Below, piece by piece: positions 55,141 to 63,610 of a DNA stretch of 64,000 bases (position 1 is its first letter; each line of letters begins with the position of its first letter). A program made the position numbers and the translations under genes. The DNA is from Acidovorax sp. sic0104 (GTDB lineage Bacteria; Pseudomonadota; Gammaproteobacteria; Burkholderiales; Burkholderiaceae_C). The notes under the pieces are model-generated. The model was not told where the DNA came from and did no database searches. It saw nothing but the letters and a program-made list of their open reading frames with translations. The stretch spans positions 248,001 to 312,000 of the forward strand of contig NZ_JAHUWH010000005.1 in assembly GCF_019219095.1 (NCBI RefSeq), given 5' to 3'.

Positions 55141-56214
55141 ATGACAAGAAGCATTGCAGCGGCCTGCGCCGCGCTGGCCACGATGGCCTGCCACGGCGCG
55201 ATGGCGCAGACGGACGGCGTCACGCTGTACGGCGTGGTGGATCTGGGGGCACGCCACGCCAGCGGCCTCAGTGCCGCCAACGCCCCGGCGCCGGGAACGA
55301 GCCGCAGCCTGGGCAGCGGCATCCACACCACCAGCCGCTGGGGCCTGCGCGGCAGCGAAGACCTGGGTGGCGGCGCCAAGGCGCTGTTCAACCTGGAAAG
55401 CGGCCTCAATGCCGACACCGGCGCACCCGCCAACGCGAGCAAGTACTTCGACCGCGCCTCGTGGGTGGGCCTGCAGGGCGGCTGGGGCACCCTGGCCCTG
55501 GGCCGCCAGACCACCACGCTCGCCGACGCCATCTCGCCCGTGGACCCGCTGGCCATGCGCTTTGCCAGCTTCAACCCGAACATCGGCGTGACGGCGCTGA
55601 GCCAGCACGGGCTGGGCATCGAGTACGGCAGCGCGGGCGCCAGCTCGGGCTCGTACCGGCTGGACAACGCCGTCAAGTACACGGGCCGCTGGGGCGGCGT
55701 CACGGCGCGCGCCATGGTGGGCGTGGGCGAGGTGGCCTCGCAGGCATCGGCACTGTCCTCGCACGGCGTAGGCCTGGCCTGGGCGGGCCAGGGCATCGTG
55801 GTGTCGGGCGCGTTCCAGAGCTTCAACGACGTGAACAAGCGCACGCTGGGCGGCGCCACGCTGGGCGCGGCCTACCAATGGGGCGCCGTGCGGCTGGCCG
55901 CCAACGCGGGCCGCAGCAAGGCCGAGACCGCTGCGGACCGCTTCACCGTGCAGCGCGTCGTGTCGGCCGGCGCCACCTGGTCCGCCACGGGCCTCACCGA
56001 TATCACCGCCGCCTGCTACAAGGTGGACCGCTCGCGCACCGGCGCGGCCGACGACGGCTACACCCGCCTGGTCGCCTTTGCCGAGCACAAGCTCTCTCGC
56101 CGCACCAAGGTCTACGCCGAGCTGGACCACACGCGCTGGCGCAACGGCTTTCAGGGCGCGGCGAACAAGGCCCATGCCACCGGGGTGTCAGCCGGGGTGG
56201 TGCATTCGTTCTGA
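55141..56214 (+). CDS. Outer membrane porin (Omp32-like)
   Basis: A 357-residue general porin of the beta-proteobacterial type: signal peptide ending GAMAQ, first strand DGVTLYGVVDLGARHAS, repeats of RWGLRGSEDLGGG type loops and the terminal Phe (SAGVVHSF). It forms a trimeric 16-strand pore in the outer membrane, anion-selective in relatives. Two ATGs lie side by side (55138 and 55141); the second gives better spacing from AGGAG. Its location after the Bug gene suggests co-expression for uptake of the same acids. Confidence 0.93.
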   Translation: MTRSIAAACAALATMACHGAMAQTDGVTLYGVVDLGARHASGLSAANAPAPGTSRSLGSGIHTTSRWGLRGSEDLGGGAKALFNLESGLNADTGAPANASKYFDRASWVGLQGGWGTLALGRQTTTLADAISPVDPLAMRFASFNPNIGVTALSQHGLGIEYGSAGASSGSYRLDNAVKYTGRWGGVTARAMVGVGEVASQASALSSHGVGLAWAGQGIVVSGAFQSFNDVNKRTLGGATLGAAYQWGAVRLAANAGRSKAETAADRFTVQRVVSAGATWSATGLTDITAACYKVDRSRTGAADDGYTRLVAFAEHKLSRRTKVYAELDHTRWRNGFQGAANKAHATGVSAGVVHSF

Positions 56215-56293
56215 GGCGCCGACGCTGCAGGGCTTGGGCGCATGAGACAGGGCAGCCGCACAGGCTCTGGTGGGACTGTGCGACCATCACCCC

Positions 56294-57232
56294 ATGGAAC
56301 TGCGTCAGCTTCGCTACTTCGTGCGCATCGTCGAGCTCGGCTCCATGGGGCGCGCGGCGCTGGACCTCTCGATGGTGCAGTCGGCGCTCAGCCAGCAGAT
56401 CAGCCGGCTCGAAAGCGAACTGAGCACCCGGCTGCTGCAGCGCACCAGCAAGGGCACCGTGCCGACCGAGGCCGGGCTGGCATTCTTTCGCGAAGCGCAG
56501 CTCACCCTGCGCCATGCGGAGCAGGCTGCGCGCGCAGCGCAGCAGGCGCGCCTGTCGGGCACGGTGAGCGTGGGGCTGGCCCCCACGACGGCGTCGGTGC
56601 TGGGCGTGCCCCTGATGCGGGCCATGCGCGAGCGCTACCCCGACGTGCGCCTGCACATGGTCGAGAGCCTGTCGGGCCACCTCTCCAACATGCTCAACGC
56701 GCGCCAGCTCGACCTGGCCGTGCTGTTCGACACCCAGCCCGCGCGCCGCTGGAGCGTGCTGCCCCTGCTCAACGAGCGGCTCTTTCTCATCCGCAGCGCG
56801 CACGGAGGCGCCAGCACCCTGCCCGCCCGGCTGCCCAGGCGCTTGCGCCTGGCGCATCTGCGGGCCGAGCCGCTGATCCTGCCCACGGGCCCGCACGGCC
56901 TGCGAAGCCGCATCGATGCCGCCTTTGCCGCGGCGCAGGTGGCGCCGAATGTGGCGATGGAGATCGACTCGCTCGCCATGCTGATGGATGCCGTGAACGC
57001 GGACCTGGGCAGTACCCTGCAGCCCTGGGCCGCCGTGGGGCGCTATCCCGACGCCAACGAACGCTTTGACCTGGCGGAACTGGCGGACGCTCCCGCCAGC
57101 CGCCCCGCAGCCTTGTGCAGCCTGTCGGACGACGAGCTGTCGCCCGCCGCGCTGGCCACGCGCGTGGTGCTGGCGGACTGCGCACGTGCGCTGGTGCAGT
57201 CGGGCACCTGGGTGGGCGCCGCGCTGGCGTGA
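56294..57232 (+). CDS. LysR family regulator before tcuA
   Basis: A 312-residue LysR protein with helix-turn-helix (IVELGSMGRAALDLSMVQSA, LSQQISRLESELSTRLLQR) and effector domain, of the nitrogen-assimilation-control-like subgroup. It is in the same direction as tcuA, separated by about 190 bp with a strong inverted repeat. By position it is the likely counterpart of TcuR of Salmonella, which senses tricarballylate; that is inference. Confidence 0.92.
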   Translation: MELRQLRYFVRIVELGSMGRAALDLSMVQSALSQQISRLESELSTRLLQRTSKGTVPTEAGLAFFREAQLTLRHAEQAARAAQQARLSGTVSVGLAPTTASVLGVPLMRAMRERYPDVRLHMVESLSGHLSNMLNARQLDLAVLFDTQPARRWSVLPLLNERLFLIRSAHGGASTLPARLPRRLRLAHLRAEPLILPTGPHGLRSRIDAAFAAAQVAPNVAMEIDSLAMLMDAVNADLGSTLQPWAAVGRYPDANERFDLAELADAPASRPAALCSLSDDELSPAALATRVVLADCARALVQSGTWVGAALA

Positions 57233-57321
57233 CACCGGTGGTTCCGCGTTTCTCTCGCGGCTCACACTGAGGCCGTCGGGCGCTTGGCGCGAACGAGGGG
57301 AAAGCCGCGTGCAACCCACCG

Positions 57322-57344
57322 CCCCATCACGATCCGTGATGGGG
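57322..57344. promoter_or_regulatory. Perfect inverted repeat upstream of tcuA
   Basis: CCCCATCACG and CGTGATGGGG flank ATC, 80 bp before tcuA. It could be a regulator-binding site or the end hairpin of the LysR transcript; no T-run follows. Confidence 0.5.
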
Positions 57345-57424
57345 TCATGCCGGGGCGGCCCCTGCGCAAGCGGAGAGCTTCTTTCTACATTCGCCCTACC
57401 CATGAATGAAACGAAGAACTTTCC

Positions 57425-58879
57425 ATGCAGCCCGATGTTCTGGTGATCGGCGGCGGCAACGCCGCGCTGTGCGCCGCGCTCATGGCGCGCGAGGCAGGGG
57501 CCAGCGTGCTGCTGCTCGAATCGGCCCCGCGGGCCTGGCGCGGCGGCAACTCGGCCCACACCCGCAACCTGCGCTGCATGCACGATGCGCCGCAGGACGT
57601 GCTGGTGGGCAGCTACCCCGAAGAGGAGTTCTGGCAGGACCTGCTCAAGGTCACCGGCGGCCTGACCAACGAGCACCTGGCGCGCCTGGTGATCCGCGCG
57701 TCGGCCACCTGCCGCCCCTGGATGCGCCGCCACGGCGTGCACTTTCAGCCCGCGCTGGCGGGCACGCTGCATGTAGCGCGCACCAACGCGTTCTTCATGG
57801 GCGGGGGCAAGGCGCTGGTCAATGCCTACTACCGCAGCGCCGAGGCGCTGGGCGTGCAGGTGCGCTACGAGTCGCCGGTGGAGCGCCTCGATATCGACAA
57901 CGGCCGCTTCGTCGCGGCGCACCTGGCGGGCGGCGAGCGCATCACCGCCAGGAGCTGCGTGCTCGCGGCCGGCGGGTTCGAGTCCAACCGCGAATGGCTG
58001 CGCGAAGCCTGGGGCCGGAACGAGCGCGGCGAGTGGCCGTCGGACAACTTCCTCATCCGCGGCACGGCCTACAACCGGGGCGTGCTGCTCAGGCACCTGC
58101 TCGACGACCACGGCGCCGACCGCATCGGCGACCCGACGCAGGCGCACATGGTGGCCATCGACGCGCGCGCGCCGCTGTACGACGGCGGCATCTGCACGCG
58201 CATCGACTGCGTGTCGCTGGGCGTGGTGGTCAACCGCGATGGCGAGCGCTTCTACGACGAGGGCGAGGACTTCTGGCCCAAGCGATACGCGATCTGGGGC
58301 CGCCTGGTGGCGCAGCAGCCGGGGCAGATCGGCTATTCGGTCATCGACAGCCAGGCCATCGGCCGCTTCATGCCGCCCGTGTTCCCGGGCGTGAAGGCCG
58401 ACACCCTGCCCGGGCTGGCGCAAAAGCTCGGACTGCCCGTGGACACCTTCATGCACACGCTCGATGCCTACAACGCCGCCTGCCGCGTGGGCACCTTCGA
58501 CCACACCACCCTGGACGACTGCCACACGGAAGGCATCGCGCCCGCCAAGACCCACTGGGCGCGGCCCATCGACAAAGGGCCGTTCTACGGCTACGCGCTC
58601 AGGCCCGGCGTGACCTTCACCTACCTGGGCCTGCACACCGACGAGACCGCCGCCGTGCGCTTTGGCAACGCACCCAGCCCCAACCTGTTCGTGGCCGGCG
58701 AAATGATGGCCGGCAACGTGCTGGGCAAGGGCTACACCGCCGGGGTGGGCATGAGCATCGGCACCGCCTTCGGGCGCATTGCGGGCACACAGGCCGCATT
58801 GGCATCAAAACAGGCTCTAGCGCTTTCCCAGCAAGCGCCAACAGCTACAAAAACAGGAGTAATCCATGCAAGCGCTTGA
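57425..58879 (+). CDS. tcuA: FAD-dependent tricarballylate dehydrogenase TcuA
   Basis: Oxidises tricarballylate to cis-aconitate using FAD. The N-terminal dinucleotide motif [20 protein letters not shown] and the C-terminal [20 protein letters not shown] segment are typical of TcuA. Length 484 aa. The last ~24 residues (from [10 protein letters not shown] to HASA) are encoded by a dispersed repeat (58806-58853) read through in frame, so the C-terminus is longer than the family needs. The end overlaps tcuB by 14 bp, and the repeat brings the AGGAG in front of tcuB. Confidence 0.93.
   Translation: MQPDVLVIGGGNAALCAALMAREAGASVLLLESAPRAWRGGNSAHTRNLRCMHDAPQDVLVGSYPEEEFWQDLLKVTGGLTNEHLARLVIRASATCRPWMRRHGVHFQPALAGTLHVARTNAFFMGGGKALVNAYYRSAEALGVQVRYESPVERLDIDNGRFVAAHLAGGERITARSCVLAAGGFESNREWLREAWGRNERGEWPSDNFLIRGTAYNRGVLLRHLLDDHGADRIGDPTQAHMVAIDARAPLYDGGICTRIDCVSLGVVVNRDGERFYDEGEDFWPKRYAIWGRLVAQQPGQIGYSVIDSQAIGRFMPPVFPGVKADTLPGLAQKLGLPVDTFMHTLDAYNAACRVGTFDHTTLDDCHTEGIAPAKTHWARPIDKGPFYGYALRPGVTFTYLGLHTDETAAVRFGNAPSPNLFVAGEMMAGNVLGKGYTAGVGMSIGTAFGRIAGTQAALASKQALALSQQAPTATKTGVIHASA
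58806..58853 (-). repeat. Dispersed gene-end repeat, copy D (inside tcuA 3' end)
   Basis: In reverse orientation: TTTTTGTAGCTGTTGGCGCTT, CTGGG loop region, AAGCGCTAGAGCCTGTTTTG. It matches copy C at 29815 closely. Here it is inserted within coding sequence and is read through in frame, lengthening TcuA. Confidence 0.75.
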
Positions 58880-60059
58880 AGCCCTGACACGCGATGCCCG
58901 GGCGCTGGCCAACGGTGACGTGGTCCCCGTGCTGCCCCTGACGGGCGCCGAATCCGAGGTGGCGCGCCAGCTGCAGATCTGCAACGCCTGCCGCTACTGC
59001 GAAGGCTTTTGCGCCGTGTTCCCGGCCATGACGCGCCGGCTCGAATTCCCGAAGGCGGACATCCACTTCATCGCCAATCTGTGCCACAACTGCGGCGCCT
59101 GCCTGCATGCCTGCCAGTACGCGCCGCCGCACGAATTCGCCGTGAACATTCCGCAGGCCATGGCGCAGGTGCGCGGCCAGACGTATGCGGACTACGCCTG
59201 GCCCTCCGCGCTGGGCGCGCTCTACCAGCGCAACGGCCTCACGCTGTCGCTGGCGCTGGCATTAGGCCTGGCGCTGTTCCTGGTGCTGGCCGTGGCGCTG
59301 CACGGGCAGGGCCTGGCGGCGCTGTGGAGCAGGCCGCAGGGCGGCTTCTACGGCATCTTTCCGCACAACCTGCTGGTGGGCCTGTTCGCGCCGGTGTTCC
59401 TGTTCGCCACGCTGGCCCTGGCGCTGGGCGTGCGCCGCTTCTGGCGCGACGTGACGCCCGCCACCAGTGGTGCGCCGCTGAGCGCCCCCGCCACCGCCGA
59501 GGCCACCGATGCCGTGCTGCGCCTGAAATACCTGGACGGCGGCCACGGCGACGGCTGCCACAACGAAGACGACGCCTACACCCTGTCGCGCCGGCGCTTT
59601 CACCACCTCACGTTCTACGGCTTCATGCTGTGCTTTGCCGCCACCAGCGTGGCCACGCTGTACCACTACCTGCTGGGCCAGGCCGCACCGTACGACCTGC
59701 CCAGCCTGCCCAAGCTGCTGGGCGGGCTGGGCGGCATCAGCCTGGCCGTGGGCACGGCGGGCCTGGGGTGGCTGAACCTGCGCCGCCACCCTGCACACGG
59801 CGACGCTGCGCAAAAGCCGATGGACCGGGGCTTCATCGCGCTGCTGTTCCTCACCGCCACCAGCGGCCTGCTGCTCTGGGCCGCGCGCGGCACACCGGCC
59901 CTGGCGCTGATGCTGTGCCTGCACCTGGGCGCGGTGATGGCGCTGTTCGCCACGCTGCCCTACGGCAAGTTCGCGCACGGCATCTTCCGCACCGCGGCGC
60001 TGCTGCGCCATGCGGTGGAGAAGCGCCAGCCCCACCCCATCGGCCTGGGGACCGACTGA
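58866..60059 (+). CDS. tcuB: TcuB, tricarballylate utilisation iron-sulfur membrane protein
   Basis: Re-oxidises the FAD of TcuA and passes electrons to the membrane chain. Two [4Fe-4S]-type motifs are intact: Cys39/42/45/49 ([11 protein letters not shown]) and Cys73/76/79/83 ([11 protein letters not shown]); then several membrane helices with a His-rich loop ([12 protein letters not shown]) and [12 protein letters not shown]. Length 397 aa is normal. The ATG at 58866 has AGGAG upstream. Coupled to tcuA by overlap. Confidence 0.95.
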   Translation: MQALEALTRDARALANGDVVPVLPLTGAESEVARQLQICNACRYCEGFCAVFPAMTRRLEFPKADIHFIANLCHNCGACLHACQYAPPHEFAVNIPQAMAQVRGQTYADYAWPSALGALYQRNGLTLSLALALGLALFLVLAVALHGQGLAALWSRPQGGFYGIFPHNLLVGLFAPVFLFATLALALGVRRFWRDVTPATSGAPLSAPATAEATDAVLRLKYLDGGHGDGCHNEDDAYTLSRRRFHHLTFYGFMLCFAATSVATLYHYLLGQAAPYDLPSLPKLLGGLGGISLAVGTAGLGWLNLRRHPAHGDAAQKPMDRGFIALLFLTATSGLLLWAARGTPALALMLCLHLGAVMALFATLPYGKFAHGIFRTAALLRHAVEKRQPHPIGLGTD

Positions 60060-60099
60060 AAAGAACACCCGCACAACCACCACGACCAAGGAGACAACG

Positions 60100-61077
60100 A
60101 TGAAAAAAAGAACCGCACTGCAAACCCTGGCGCTGGCGGCTGCAGCACTCACGCTCGCAGACGCCGGCCGCGCCCAGGACTTTCCGCCCAAGAAGCCCGT
60201 GACCCTGGTCGTCGGCTTTGCCGCCGGCGGCGCAGCCGACGCCGCCGCGCGCCTGATCGCCAAGAAGCTCGGCGAGAACATCGGCCAGCCGGTGGTGGTG
60301 GACAACAAGGGCGGCGCGGGCGGCAACATCGCCCACCAGTTCGTGGCCAATGCGGTGCCCGATGGCACGGTGCTGCTGCTGGGCTCGGTGGGGCCGCTGA
60401 CCATCGCGCCGCACCTCATGAAGCTCACCTACGACCCGTTCAAGGACCTGGCGGCGGTGTCGGGCGGGGTGAACTTTCCGAACGTGCTGGTGGTGCACCA
60501 GGACGCGGGCGCCAGGACGCTGGCCGAGTTCGTACAGCTGTCCAGGAGGAAACCCGGCAGCGTGGACTTTGCCTCCACCGGCGCGGGCTCGGCGTCGCAC
60601 CTGGCGGGCGAGCTGTTCAACCAGCGCGCGGGCATCGACATGACCCACGTTCCATACAAAGGGGGTGCTCCAGCCCTGCAAGACCTGCTGGGCGGGCGCA
60701 TCACCTCGTACTTTGCCGCGCCGCCCACGGCCATGCCGCATGTGGAGACGGGCAAGCTGATCCCCCTGGCCACCACCGGCCTCACGCGCCCGGCCTACCT
60801 GCCGAACATCCCCACCGTGGCGGAGTCGGGCTACCCCGGCTTCGAGGCGCTGAACTGGTATGCCTTCGTCGCCCCCGGCAAGACGCCGCCCGCCATCCTG
60901 GACCGCTGGAACCAGGAGATCGTGAAGGTGTTGAACGATGCGGGCGTGAAGGAGGCGCTGAACAAGCACGGCCTCACGCCCCAGCCCACCACGCGCGCGG
61001 AGCTCACGGCCTTCATGAAGAAGGAGTCCGCGCAGTGGGCCGCCATCATCAAGGAGCGCAAGCTCACGGCGGAGTGA
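60100..61077 (+). CDS. Bug family substrate-binding protein after tcuB
   Basis: A 325-residue periplasmic receptor: signal peptide (MKKRTALQTLALAAAALTLA…GRAQ), PPKKPVTLVVGFAAGGAADAA and HVPYKGGAPALQDLLGG. The ATG at 60100 follows AAGGAGAC, 40 bp after tcuB, so it is in the same operon and probably captures tricarballylate or a related acid. This is the third Bug protein in the window; again no TctA/TctB genes accompany it. Confidence 0.94.
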   Translation: MKKRTALQTLALAAAALTLADAGRAQDFPPKKPVTLVVGFAAGGAADAAARLIAKKLGENIGQPVVVDNKGGAGGNIAHQFVANAVPDGTVLLLGSVGPLTIAPHLMKLTYDPFKDLAAVSGGVNFPNVLVVHQDAGARTLAEFVQLSRRKPGSVDFASTGAGSASHLAGELFNQRAGIDMTHVPYKGGAPALQDLLGGRITSYFAAPPTAMPHVETGKLIPLATTGLTRPAYLPNIPTVAESGYPGFEALNWYAFVAPGKTPPAILDRWNQEIVKVLNDAGVKEALNKHGLTPQPTTRAELTAFMKKESAQWAAIIKERKLTAE

Positions 61078-61108
61078 GCCCCCCGCCCCCGGGCCTTGAG
61101 GCCTTGGG

Positions 61109-61603
61109 CTAGCCCTGCTGCGACGCCGGCTCGGTGACCGAGATGTCGGTGTGCACCAGCGACAGCGGAAAGCGCTGGCCCGCCAGGTAGTCCTCCAGGC
61201 AGCGCAGCAGCAGCGGGCTGCGGTGGCGCTCGGGGCAGGCGCGGATCTCGTCGGGCGTCATCCACACCGTGCGCACGATGCCGGTGTCCAGCGTGCGCCA
61301 GCCGTGGTGCGTGCCCAGCGTGCCGGCAAAGGCAAAGCGCATGTAGGTGATGTCGTCGCCGGTGCGCGTCTTGGTGAAGCGGTTCAGGTACACGCCGATC
61401 AGGGCCGTGGGCTCGAAGTCGTGGGCCGTTTCCTCCAGCACCTCGCGCGCGCAGGCATGTATGGGCGACTCGCCTGGGTCCAGGTGGCCCGCAGGGTTGT
61501 TGAGCTTGAGGCCGTCCGTGGTCTCTTCCTCGACCAGCAGAAAGCGGCCGTCGCGCTCGACGAGCGCGGCCACGGTGACGTTGGGTTTCCAGCGGTGGGG
61601 CAT
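61109..61603 (-). CDS. NUDIX hydrolase, NudJ-like
   Basis: A 164-residue pyrophosphohydrolase. The Nudix box is complete: GHLDPGESPIHACAREVLEE, with the metal-binding RE-x-x-EE. It resembles E. coli NudJ over most of its length (NVTVAALVERDGRFLLVEEE, NNPAGHL, RSPLLLRCLEDYLAGQRFPL), which removes phosphate from thiamine and nucleotide intermediates. Start MPHRWKP at 61603 is used; 61612 is possible. Convergent with the Bug gene, co-directional with the EamA gene. Confidence 0.88.
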   Translation of the reverse strand: MPHRWKPNVTVAALVERDGRFLLVEEETTDGLKLNNPAGHLDPGESPIHACAREVLEETAHDFEPTALIGVYLNRFTKTRTGDDITYMRFAFAGTLGTHHGWRTLDTGIVRTVWMTPDEIRACPERHRSPLLLRCLEDYLAGQRFPLSLVHTDISVTEPASQQG

Positions 61604-61672
61604 GGCGCGCATTATGACGAGGCGGCATGACGTCGTGCTGCCGCCCGCACTGGCGATGCACCCGTGCCGCTC

Positions 61673-62602
61673 TCAGCGGCGCGCGGCGGATGCCGGGCCA
61701 GGCGCCGCCGCAGCGGGCGGCGCCGGCCGCAGCACCAGCCACAGCGCGAGCGCGATCAGCACGCCGCCGCCCGCGTGGGCCGGCGTGGCCACCTCGCCCA
61801 GCACCAGCCAGCCCCAGGCCACGCCGAACAAGGGGATCAGAAAAGTCACCGTGAGCGCCTTCACCGGCCCCACATCGGCAATGAGCCGGAAGTACAGCAC
61901 GTAGGCGAACGAGGTGCACAGCAGGCCCAGCGCCAGCATCGCGCCCCAGACCACAGGGCCCGCCGAGAGCCAGGCCGCCACGGGCTGGTGCGCGGCCTCC
62001 CACGCGGCGAACGGCGCGAGCGCCAGCACGGCGCCCCACTGGCTGCCCAGCGCGACCAGGCGGCTGTCGAGCCCGCCGCGCTGGGTGATCCACCGCCGCG
62101 TGAGAAAACCGGCCAGCCCGTAGCAGGCCGTGGCCACCAGGCAGGCGGCGATCCCGCCGAGCACCGGCGCAGTGAGTGCCACGGGCCCGGCCTGCGCCAG
62201 TACCGCCACCCCTGCCATGCCCAGCAGCACGCCCCCCACGCGCAGCGGCGTGATGCGCTCGCCGAATGCCAACGCACCGATCAGCACACCCATGAGCGGC
62301 GTGGTCGCATTCAGGATGGCGCTGTAGCCCGCCGGCAGCACGCGGGCGGCCAGTGCGAACATCAAGAACGGAATGGCCGAGTTGATGGCACCCAGTACCA
62401 GCGCAGCGCCGAGCTTGCCCTGGAACGCCGGCCGCAGCCGCACCACCGCCAGCAACGCGAGCAACCCCGCCGCGCCCAGCACCACGCGGCCGAATGCGGT
62501 GGGCACGGCCCCCCACACCGGCGCGGCGATGCGCATGAAGAGAAAGCTGCCTCCCCACAGGGCGGCGAGGGCAAGAAGGCGGAGCAGGCTCGGGAGGTTC
62601 AT
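61673..62602 (-). CDS. EamA/DMT family transporter
   Basis: A 309-residue inner membrane protein of the drug/metabolite transporter superfamily with ten hydrophobic segments in two EamA repeats (LAALWGGSFLFMRIAAPVWG; VTFLIPLFGVAWGWLVLGE). Substrate unknown; relatives export amino acids or metabolites. The ATG at 62602 is used. It diverges from a LysR gene, the likely regulator, with 86 bp between them. Confidence 0.92.
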   Translation of the reverse strand: MNLPSLLRLLALAALWGGSFLFMRIAAPVWGAVPTAFGRVVLGAAGLLALLAVVRLRPAFQGKLGAALVLGAINSAIPFLMFALAARVLPAGYSAILNATTPLMGVLIGALAFGERITPLRVGGVLLGMAGVAVLAQAGPVALTAPVLGGIAACLVATACYGLAGFLTRRWITQRGGLDSRLVALGSQWGAVLALAPFAAWEAAHQPVAAWLSAGPVVWGAMLALGLLCTSFAYVLYFRLIADVGPVKALTVTFLIPLFGVAWGWLVLGEVATPAHAGGGVLIALALWLVLRPAPPAAAAPGPASAARR

Positions 62603-62660
62603 GCCATGATCTTCGGGGCAGCAGGCAGCCACGGCAAACCATTTATCCTCTACAGCCGTT

Positions 62661-62671
62661 TAGCTGAGCTA
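62661..62671. promoter_or_regulatory. LysR operator candidate
   Basis: TAGCTGAGCTA is a perfect 11-bp palindrome within TACAG…ATACAG flanks, in the 86-bp gap between the divergent EamA and LysR genes. It is 17 bp before the LysR ATG. Confidence 0.45.
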
Positions 62672-62688
62672 TACAGCGCCCCACCACC

Positions 62689-63567
62689 ATGCGCCTGCCG
62701 CCTCTCATCGCCGTCCGCTTCTTCGAGGCCACCGCACGCCATGCCAGCGTGCGGCGCGCGGCCCAGGAGCTGCACGTCACGCCCGGTGCCGTGTCGCAGC
62801 AGGTGCGCAAGCTGGAGGAGTTCCTCGGGTGCGCGCTGTTCGAGCGGCAGGCGCGGGGCCTGGCGCTCACGGCCGCCGGGCGCGACTACCAGCGGGCATG
62901 CGCCGAGGGCCTTGCCGTGATCGGCCACGCCACCTCGCGCATCGCTTCGACGAACCGGCGCCAGGTGGTGCTGGTGAGCTGCACGCCGGGCTTTGCCGTG
63001 CAATGGCTCGTGCCGCGCCTGCACGGATTCTTGCAGCAACACCCTGGCATGGACGTGCACGTGGGCAGCACCAACCGCGCGGTGGACCTGGCGGCCGAGG
63101 GCGTGCACTTTGCCGTGCGCCATGGGCAGGGCATCTACCCCGGCCTGCAGTCGGAGGTGCTGGTGGCCGACGACCTGGTGCCCGTGTGCAGCCCTCGCCT
63201 GCTGGCGCCGCGCCGCACGGCGCGCGTGGCCGACATCACCAGCGCCCGGCTGCTGCACGACGAGCACCGCGGCGACTGGCGCCTGTGGTGCGAAGCACAT
63301 GGCGCAGCAGGCTTGGACTGCGAGGACGGCATTGTGTTCGCGCACTCCAACGCCGCCATCGAAGCCGCCGTGGCGGGGCGCGGCTTTGCGCTGGTGCGGC
63401 GCGCGCTGGTGCAGCAGGAGCTTGCCGCGCGCGAGCTGGTGTCCGTGCATTGCAAGCCCCTGGCCACGCCGCTGGCCTACCACCTGGTGTACCGGCCCGA
63501 AGCCTTGATAGACCCTGCACTGCGCTGCTTTCGCGAATGGATCATGGCCCAGCGCAGCGCCGGCTAG
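62689..63567 (+). CDS. LysR family regulator, GcvA-like
   Basis: A 292-residue LysR protein. The start RLPPLIAVRFFEATARHASVRRAAQELHVT with PGAVSQQVRKLEEFLGCALFER is the GcvA/AmpR-like subgroup. The effector domain contains WLVPRLHGFLQQHPGMDVHV. It diverges from the EamA gene and probably controls it. Confidence 0.93.
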   Translation: MRLPPLIAVRFFEATARHASVRRAAQELHVTPGAVSQQVRKLEEFLGCALFERQARGLALTAAGRDYQRACAEGLAVIGHATSRIASTNRRQVVLVSCTPGFAVQWLVPRLHGFLQQHPGMDVHVGSTNRAVDLAAEGVHFAVRHGQGIYPGLQSEVLVADDLVPVCSPRLLAPRRTARVADITSARLLHDEHRGDWRLWCEAHGAAGLDCEDGIVFAHSNAAIEAAVAGRGFALVRRALVQQELAARELVSVHCKPLATPLAYHLVYRPEALIDPALRCFREWIMAQRSAG

Positions 63568-63610
63568 GCGCTGCGTCGGCACCTCGTGACCACCTTGTGA
63601 CCGCCGGGGC

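Noticed and set aside
56003..58636. 877-codon open frame antisense to the porin, LysR and tcuA genes
   Set aside because: Crosses three well-supported genes and has no conserved motif.
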